Positions 6,117 to 10,990 of a DNA stretch of 10,990 bases are shown piece by piece. The notes beneath the pieces are model-generated. The model was not told the DNA's origin and searched no databases. It saw nothing but the letters and a program-made list of their open reading frames with translations. This stretch comes from Candidatus Bathyarchaeota archaeon. GTDB taxonomy: Archaea > Thermoproteota > Bathyarchaeia > 40CM-2-53-6 > RBG-13-38-9. The first letter of the stretch is position 1; every line of letters begins with the position of its first letter. Both the position numbers and the translations under genes were made by a program. The stretch spans positions 1-10,990 of the forward strand of contig JAOZGV010000107.1 in assembly GCA_026015225.1 (NCBI GenBank), given 5' to 3'.

Positions 6117-6142
6117 TAATTTAATTTCTTTTGAAAAAAGTT
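6117..6142 (-). promoter_or_regulatory. Probable promoter of the ZIP-like gene
   Basis: On the minus strand CAAAAGAAA is followed by TTAAATTAATTAAATG, a BRE/TATA-like arrangement. Transcription from roughly 6100 would include the GGAGGT site. It lies in the 130-base spacer after the Hsp20-like gene, so the ZIP-like gene need not depend on read-through. Confidence 0.35.
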
Positions 6143-6194
6143 AGATCCATGACGGCTATAAAATCAAGTGGTTTTTTGCAATAATCTTGTGAAG

Positions 6195-6728
6195 TTAATT
6201 ATTATTTCTATATTTTTGTAGTTTTTCTATTTCCTTTATTTCGTTGCTAAACCTAACAAGTAGTACTCCGTTTTTAAATGAAAAACTATTGATTTCAATA
6301 TTATCTGGCATTATCAAAACCTTTGAGAATCCTTGTCCACCGAAAATCTGAAGTTTATTCTTCTTTGATCTTACCTTTATTCTTTCTTCGGGTCCTGGCA
6401 CCCTCGCGACTAAAACTTTCTCATCAGCATCATCAAAAATATCGTATGACCATGAATCATCCTTTTTCTCCTGAACTGAAGATGCATCTTTATTCCAGGA
6501 TATTTTAATTGAAGAAGCCCCAAAAATGTTAGGTTTATTTTTCAAAAATACTCTTAACTCTTTGAGCCAATAAGCAAGTAGCACTACCGCAATTCCTGAA
6601 AGGATAAGGCCGAAAAATCCTCTTTGTAGTCTTACGAGTAATGTTACCACGATGCCGATGACAGTGATCCCAAAGACTGTTGTTAGAAAAGAGAAGAGAT
6701 CGTCTGTCTTTCTTTTTACAGAATTCAA
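6195..6728 (-). CDS. Membrane-anchored protein with a small Hsp20/alpha-crystallin-like domain
   Basis: A protein of 177 residues with two N-terminal membrane helices (about 15-33 and 38-54), a charged linker, and a compact beta domain at about 93-161. That domain reads like an alpha-crystallin domain: YDIFDDADEKVLVARVPG (95-112), KNKLQIFG (123-130), then LIMPDNIEINSFSFKNGVLL ending in the signature Gly154-Val-Leu. Small heat-shock proteins bind unfolding proteins; they are normally soluble, about 140-160 residues, with a C-terminal IxI motif that I do not see here. The start is TTG at 6728, supported by GGGGAG 6 bases upstream. It begins 16 bases after the UPF0182 stop, so the pair is probably one transcript. 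My inference is a chaperone or assembly factor held at the membrane near its partner. The fold call rests on motif reading alone. Confidence 0.75.
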   Translation of the reverse strand: MNSVKRKTDDLFSFLTTVFGITVIGIVVTLLVRLQRGFFGLILSGIAVVLLAYWLKELRVFLKNKPNIFGASSIKISWNKDASSVQEKKDDSWSYDIFDDADEKVLVARVPGPEERIKVRSKKNKLQIFGGQGFSKVLIMPDNIEINSFSFKNGVLLVRFSNEIKEIEKLQKYRNNN

Positions 6729-6734
6729 TGACTT

Positions 6735-6740
6735 CTCCCC
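6735..6740 (-). promoter_or_regulatory. Ribosome binding site of the Hsp20-like gene
   Basis: GGGGAG on the minus strand, 6 bases before TTG at 6728 and inside the 16-base gap after UPF0182. It supports both the TTG start and coupled expression. Confidence 0.65.
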
Positions 6741-6744
6741 TAAA

Positions 6745-9456
6745 TTAGGCCGTCAACTCATATATCTTTTCCCATAGTTCTAAGAATTTCTCAAGCTCTT
6801 TTCCAGCTTCTTGATATTTTCCTTGAGCCCAAAGATCTTTGTAGGCTTCTAGATGAGCTCTCGCTTGTTTGATAAGATCCTCAATTGTTTCTGCCTCTCC
6901 TGGTGGTGGCTCTACAACTTCTGATATTCCTGCCAACTGCGCTAAATAATCTTCAAAAGCTTCTTCTGCATTCCTGCCAAGCCCTACATTGTAATCTCCT
7001 GTGAAAGTTGCTCCGACACAAGCAATAATACCCATCTCAGTCACCACTCCTCCATGTCCTGCAGTATATACCGGAATAAAGTATACATCGAGATCACCTA
7101 TTCTGTATAGGATATTGTCTCCTAGACGTGGTTCTCGAAGAAGAGTTTTCAATTGCGCGAATTCAGAATTTTTTTCTAATGCTTCTTTAGTTCCTGTGGG
7201 GCCCAGAAGTTTCGTTGTTGATTCTAAAGGTACCTCATAAAAAATCATATCTCCCACATACGGGACATCGTTTCTAACAACCATATATCCCGCAAGATTT
7301 CTTCCTCTTGCACCTCTGAGCTCTAAGGATAGAAGCCCTATATACTCCATTTCCTCAAATCCTGAAGGTTTTGAGAATATATAATATGTTGTCAATCCCT
7401 CAGGCACTTCGAAAAATTCCTTAGCAACGATAAAAGTCGATGGATCTTTTACATGATAATAATTATACATCCCAACCCGCCACTCAAATAGTTCCTGAGG
7501 ATATCTGAGTTGCTTTTCTAACCAATCGGGGACTTCTGTGGTTACATATTCACTGTAAACAGATTTGAAAAGCTCGCTAAAATAATCCTCTCCTGTGATG
7601 AGAAGTTTGATATCTCCTTGATAAATATCGATTATAGCGAATCCAACAAGCCTCATAATGTTATTACCATCGCCCCAAGGGACATTCCACGCTTCCATTT
7701 GAAATATCAAAGGCATGACATAATAGGTATTTGGACCATCTGTAACTGGATATGCATCAATGTATTTTCCACCGAAATCATATTCAAAATAAGGAAAAAG
7801 CAAACTCATGCGATCATATATGTCTCTATACCTCATTACATGGACCTGTTGATCTCTGAAAGCCAAGAAGAAATTGAATTCGTAAATCCAACTTATAGGT
7901 GGAGGGACATCGATGCCACCGTTGCCATCGTAGAAATACCCTTCCAATTCATCGCTATTTTCACGATTCATCGGATAAGATGCCCAGGTATCTTCAAAAA
8001 GCCCCCCTTCACCATAGTATATTTTTCTCTGATCGAAGTATTTGCCAGTGTCTTCAACTATGCCTCCTTGAGCATCAAGTAAGTAAAAGCCATTTGGAAC
8101 ATGAGTATAAACTAGGTGTTGAGCATACCATCTATCTTCGCCCCTAACTGTATCGGGTAAGAGTGGCTTCATTGAAGCTGCCCAGTATAGTTTGTTTTCA
8201 AATCTGATTATGTCTGAATCTTGATAATCCACATATGGGATCAAGCCAATTTCAGGTTTTAATTTTGAGTAACTCGCACTCCAATCCCAAAGTCTAACAG
8301 CAGATAAAAGCTCCTCATTATCTTTGGTATAGGAACTTATTGTACTCTCAGAAACGGGTGAAATACTAAAATTATAAGGTTCCTCCTTTACCTGTTCAAG
8401 TTCTGCAAAATATCTATTTACCGCTATCTGTTGAGCCGTATAAGGACCCAACCACTCAACTTTTTTTGCGTCGGCTATACTATTGTTTATGGTCATTGCC
8501 GAGAAAATAACCAGTCCAATCAATATTATTGGCATAATTCTTATTCCAATGCGTCGTTGAGAAAAGAAATTTCTTTCTTTATTTGAATTTTTTATTCTAT
8601 CCCATGCTGCTAAGAAAAGAAATACAATTCCAATGAGAGCCAAACTAAAAATCATGTATCTTGTATTATAATTGATGAAAGTGGTGAAAAAGTTATTAAG
8701 AAAAGTCCAAAGAAATCCAATTCCAAGTAGAGTCCATAATGTAGCCATTTTCCATCCAAAAGGGCTAGGTAAATCCTGTTGCTCAATAGAACTTGGTGTG
8801 AATATTCGTATCAGATTAGTTATCCCTACAAGCATAAGTAACCTAATACCTATCGCTCCTAAGAATGGTCCAACAAGTAGAGTGAGAGCTGGTACCATTG
8901 GGATTAAATTTGTATCGGCATACGATCCTTCGAATGGTGGAGTTATGAATGGCAGAGAAAATATTTTCCAAAGACTAGATAGATTTGGATCCCAACCTTG
9001 TTGCATTGCAAACACTGCCAATCCAAAAAACATATTCCCGAAAACAAAGATCCCTAAAAAGACTTTTGTGATCTGCCATGCTATGAACCTTGACCAAGAT
9101 AATTTAAATTTGTCAAAATTGAGTTCTCTTAAATAGCTCTGATCAAATTCCTCTTCTAATCCCTTATACTTGAATAGATTAAATATTGTGTGAATGAACC
9201 AAAATAACACTGATCTTCGATTTTTAACATCTACTCTTATCAAGGCTATTGCTGAAAGGATCAGCCCAGAATATAATAAAAAGTAGATGGGTCGAATAAA
9301 TAGCTCACCGAACTCTTGTAGATTCAACCAAAAAGTAATAAGGGCTTCACTTGCAGCCCAAATGACAAAGATCAAAACTAATGCTACTATTACCCACCTC
9401 AAATATTTAGGTGGAGATGGACGGGTGGTATCTGGCTCTTCATAATCATTAGACAT
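6745..9456 (-). CDS. UPF0182 (COG1615) family large membrane protein
   Basis: 903 residues, typical for this uncharacterised family (about 850-1000), best known from actinobacteria, cyanobacteria and clostridia. Seven predicted helices lie at about 19-43, 54-73, 127-150, 187-212, 235-256, 267-285 and 305-322; the remaining 580 residues form a large domain probably outside the cell. Family-like stretches there include RLWDW, the HLVYTHVPNGFYL segment, IYYGEGG and a late region resembling the FLLPFTP-GWMAAR part of other members. The C-terminal 50 residues (from PPPGEAETIEDLIKQA) form the usual Pro/Glu linker plus charged helices that could be a coiled coil. ATG at 9456 has only a weak GTGA upstream. 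Its function is unknown. It is followed closely by the Hsp20-like gene and diverges from the amidohydrolase gene. Confidence 0.92.
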   Translation of the reverse strand: MSNDYEEPDTTRPSPPKYLRWVIVALVLIFVIWAASEALITFWLNLQEFGELFIRPIYFLLYSGLILSAIALIRVDVKNRRSVLFWFIHTIFNLFKYKGLEEEFDQSYLRELNFDKFKLSWSRFIAWQITKVFLGIFVFGNMFFGLAVFAMQQGWDPNLSSLWKIFSLPFITPPFEGSYADTNLIPMVPALTLLVGPFLGAIGIRLLMLVGITNLIRIFTPSSIEQQDLPSPFGWKMATLWTLLGIGFLWTFLNNFFTTFINYNTRYMIFSLALIGIVFLFLAAWDRIKNSNKERNFFSQRRIGIRIMPIILIGLVIFSAMTINNSIADAKKVEWLGPYTAQQIAVNRYFAELEQVKEEPYNFSISPVSESTISSYTKDNEELLSAVRLWDWSASYSKLKPEIGLIPYVDYQDSDIIRFENKLYWAASMKPLLPDTVRGEDRWYAQHLVYTHVPNGFYLLDAQGGIVEDTGKYFDQRKIYYGEGGLFEDTWASYPMNRENSDELEGYFYDGNGGIDVPPPISWIYEFNFFLAFRDQQVHVMRYRDIYDRMSLLFPYFEYDFGGKYIDAYPVTDGPNTYYVMPLIFQMEAWNVPWGDGNNIMRLVGFAIIDIYQGDIKLLITGEDYFSELFKSVYSEYVTTEVPDWLEKQLRYPQELFEWRVGMYNYYHVKDPSTFIVAKEFFEVPEGLTTYYIFSKPSGFEEMEYIGLLSLELRGARGRNLAGYMVVRNDVPYVGDMIFYEVPLESTTKLLGPTGTKEALEKNSEFAQLKTLLREPRLGDNILYRIGDLDVYFIPVYTAGHGGVVTEMGIIACVGATFTGDYNVGLGRNAEEAFEDYLAQLAGISEVVEPPPGEAETIEDLIKQARAHLEAYKDLWAQGKYQEAGKELEKFLELWEKIYELTA

Positions 9457-9578
9457 TTTATTTTCACGGAATTAATGATTACTAGTTACTAATAAGTTTG
9501 GTCTACCATTTACTTATTATTCGATAAAAAATCACTTATAGAAAGGCTTTCTAAATAAAATGAACTAAGTTGATACTC
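9457..9578. promoter_or_regulatory. Divergent promoter spacer between UPF0182 and the amidohydrolase
   Basis: About 120 A/T-rich bases serve both genes. For the plus-strand gene, ACTTATAGAAA (9535-9545) or CTAAATAAAA (9551-9560) could be the TATA element; the second would place transcription almost at the ATG 9579, giving a leaderless message, which fits the absence of a ribosome binding site. For UPF0182 the minus-strand run TAAATGGTAGACC (9500-9512) and nearby A/T tracts are candidates, none compelling. Confidence 0.35.
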
Positions 9579-10946
9579 ATGAGAAATGACGATCTTAAAA
9601 AAATCGAGACAGAAGTTAACAAAATCAAGATGATCGATACTCACGAACATCTTCAAAAAGAAAAAAATAGAATCAGGTCTAAAGCCGATCCTTTCAAACT
9701 TTTCATGAGTCAATATCTATCATCTGATTTAATCTCTTCTGGCATGAGTTATGAAGAACTGCAAAAATTAAATGATGAAAAAATATCGCTATCGAATCGA
9801 TGGGATATATTTTCTCTTTTTTGGAATAACGTACAAAACACTGCTTATGCAAAATCAGTTTTAATCGCTATCAAGGATTTGTATGGAATTGAAAAACTCG
9901 ATAAAAGAACGATTGCCGAATTAGCAAGAAAGATGGAAGAGATGAATAAACAGGGCCTCTATAGATGGATCCTAAAAGAAAAAGCAGGAATTGAGATAGC
10001 TCTTCATGACACTATACTAAAACCTAGAGGCTATGATTTCTGGAATGCGATGCCAATTAGTAAGATAATAGAAGTCGATCGAAGTTTATTCGTACCAGTT
10101 CACAGGTTTCAGGACTTTATTTTTGTTACTGAAAGAACAGATTTGGACTTTTTATCAAAGAGGTTAAACGTTTCAATTCACTCCCTTAATGATTTGCTAA
10201 ATGCCTTTAAAATGGAATTTGAAAAGATTTCCTCAAAACTCTATGCTGTAAAAATCTGGATCGCATACAGAAGAAATATCTTTTTTGACAAAGTTACCTA
10301 TTCGGAAGCTGAAAAAGCTTTCAATGAAATATTTCGGCAGCAGAGTTTTAAAAGAATGGATGTAGAGGGAATGAGATTAACATTTCCTGAAAGTATCTCC
10401 TTTGAGATCGCAAAACCTCTGCAAGATTACATGGTACATGAGTTGATAAGGCTATCAATAAGATACAAACTTCCTCTTCAGATTCATACCGGAATTCATG
10501 AAGGAAACGAAAATATGGTTAGCAATTCAAATCCTCTATATTTGACGAATCTATTTGTGGAGTATAAAGAGGCACAATTTGATATTTTTCATGCGGGATA
10601 TCCTTTCTTGGATGAGACCGCTGCTTTGGTTAAAAATTTTCCAAATGTGTATGTCGATCTCTGTTGGCTTCATATAATATCGCCTTCGATAGCAAAAAGG
10701 GTGATTTATGAGTGGCTGGATTTGATTCCTTCCAACAAGATCATGGGATTTGGTGGAGACTATCTCTTTGTGGAAGGATCTTATGGGCATTCTGTAATCG
10801 CAAGGCAGAATATAACCTCTGTACTCCAAAAGAAGATTGAAGAAAGAAGTATGAAGTTTGAGGAAGCTAATAAGATTGCAAAAAAAATACTTAGAGAAAA
10901 TGCACTGAATCTATTTTTTAAAGAAAAACCTGTACATCAAAGCTAA
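9579..10946 (+). CDS. Amidohydrolase-superfamily (amidohydrolase 2/uronate isomerase-like) metal-dependent enzyme
   Basis: A TIM-barrel protein of 455 residues from ATG 9579. Metal-site elements appear in the superfamily's order: DTHEHL with His22 and His24 on strand 1, VKIW with Lys225 in the middle, QIHTGIHEGN with His303 on strand 5, DIFHAGYPF with His338 on strand 6, and MGFGGDYLFVE with Asp394 on strand 8. A long helical insert at about 35-140 (including RWDIFSLFWNNVQNTAY and DLYGIEKLD) recalls uronate isomerases and their uncharacterised relatives. The substrate could be a sugar acid or a carboxylate; it cannot be told from sequence. A TTG at 9570 in the same frame is an alternative start, three residues longer; neither has a ribosome binding site. 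No transport or sugar-acid genes are adjacent. Cytoplasmic, with no signal peptide. Confidence 0.87.
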   Translation: MRNDDLKKIETEVNKIKMIDTHEHLQKEKNRIRSKADPFKLFMSQYLSSDLISSGMSYEELQKLNDEKISLSNRWDIFSLFWNNVQNTAYAKSVLIAIKDLYGIEKLDKRTIAELARKMEEMNKQGLYRWILKEKAGIEIALHDTILKPRGYDFWNAMPISKIIEVDRSLFVPVHRFQDFIFVTERTDLDFLSKRLNVSIHSLNDLLNAFKMEFEKISSKLYAVKIWIAYRRNIFFDKVTYSEAEKAFNEIFRQQSFKRMDVEGMRLTFPESISFEIAKPLQDYMVHELIRLSIRYKLPLQIHTGIHEGNENMVSNSNPLYLTNLFVEYKEAQFDIFHAGYPFLDETAALVKNFPNVYVDLCWLHIISPSIAKRVIYEWLDLIPSNKIMGFGGDYLFVEGSYGHSVIARQNITSVLQKKIEERSMKFEEANKIAKKILRENALNLFFKEKPVHQS

Positions 10947-10962
10947 TTTACATTCTGTAAAT
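10946..10962 (+). terminator. Perfect hairpin at the amidohydrolase stop codon
   Basis: ATTTACA (10946-10952), loop TTC, TGTAAAT (10956-10962): seven perfect base pairs beginning on the last base of the stop codon. It lacks a T-run and G/C-rich stem, so it may be a 3'-end hairpin or a protein-binding palindrome for whatever follows at the right edge. Confidence 0.4.
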
Positions 10963-10990
10963 CTTAGAGGTTCCATCAACAGAAAAGCAA

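Noticed and set aside
6161..6180. Possible hairpin with a T-run after the Hsp20-like gene
   Set aside because: The T-run is on the plus strand whereas the gene is on the minus strand, and the stem is only about six weak pairs.
7618..9136. Plus-strand open frames opposite the UPF0182 gene
   Set aside because: They lie wholly inside a well-supported family gene and their composition is that of an antisense shadow.
9510..9713. Minus-strand frame of 67 codons across the start of the amidohydrolase
   Set aside because: It overlaps the conserved DTHEHL coding region and has no initiation signal.
10551..10829. Minus-strand frame opposite the end of the amidohydrolase
   Set aside because: It is antisense to the conserved FHAGYP and GGDY regions of a convincing gene.
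1..10990. CRISPR arrays, tRNAs, rRNAs, insertion sequences, attachment sites
   Set aside because: I looked for regularly spaced repeats, cloverleaf-like stretches and transposase motifs and saw none.

Overview
The window is low in G+C (a sampled line in the last gene is about one third G+C) and tightly packed with genes. It most likely comes from an archaeon, perhaps of the Bathyarchaeia or a related uncultured lineage. This is inference from several signs: A/T-rich boxes with purine-rich flanks upstream of genes, frequent TTG starts with GGAG- or GGTGA-type ribosome binding sites, a zinc-ribbon tail on the dihydrolipoamide dehydrogenase-like flavoprotein, and a UbiA prenyltransferase fragment resembling the archaeal lipid enzymes. 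No rRNA or marker protein is present, so a bacterial origin is not formally excluded.

Left part (1-2778): a minus-strand operon encodes a full-length transketolase followed 19 bases later by a transaldolase that runs off the left edge. Together these are the carbon-shuffling enzymes of the non-oxidative pentose phosphate pathway. A short A/T-rich spacer holding probable divergent promoters separates them from the next block.

Middle patch (about 2700-3724): a plus-strand 176-residue protein of unknown family, with clearly higher G+C than its surroundings, is followed by the first 76 codons of a UbiA-family prenyltransferase cut off just after its first metal-binding motif. This patch looks like a site of gene gain and loss. 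A spacer rich in short repeats and palindromes closes it.

Minus-strand group (3725-9456), in order of transcription: a large UPF0182-family membrane protein, a two-helix membrane protein with a small Hsp20-like domain (16 bases downstream, probably the same operon), a divergent ZIP-fold membrane protein, and a dihydrolipoamide dehydrogenase-like flavoprotein with a C-terminal zinc ribbon. The last two appear to have promoters of their own. At the right, diverging from UPF0182, lies a plus-strand metal-dependent amidohydrolase-superfamily enzyme related to the uronate isomerase group, followed by a perfect inverted repeat.

The best candidates for something undescribed are the UPF0182 plus membrane-anchored Hsp20-like pair, the unassigned 176-residue protein with a possible structured leader, and the zinc-ribbon flavoprotein. 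I see no CRISPR array, tRNA, rRNA, insertion sequence or phage gene.
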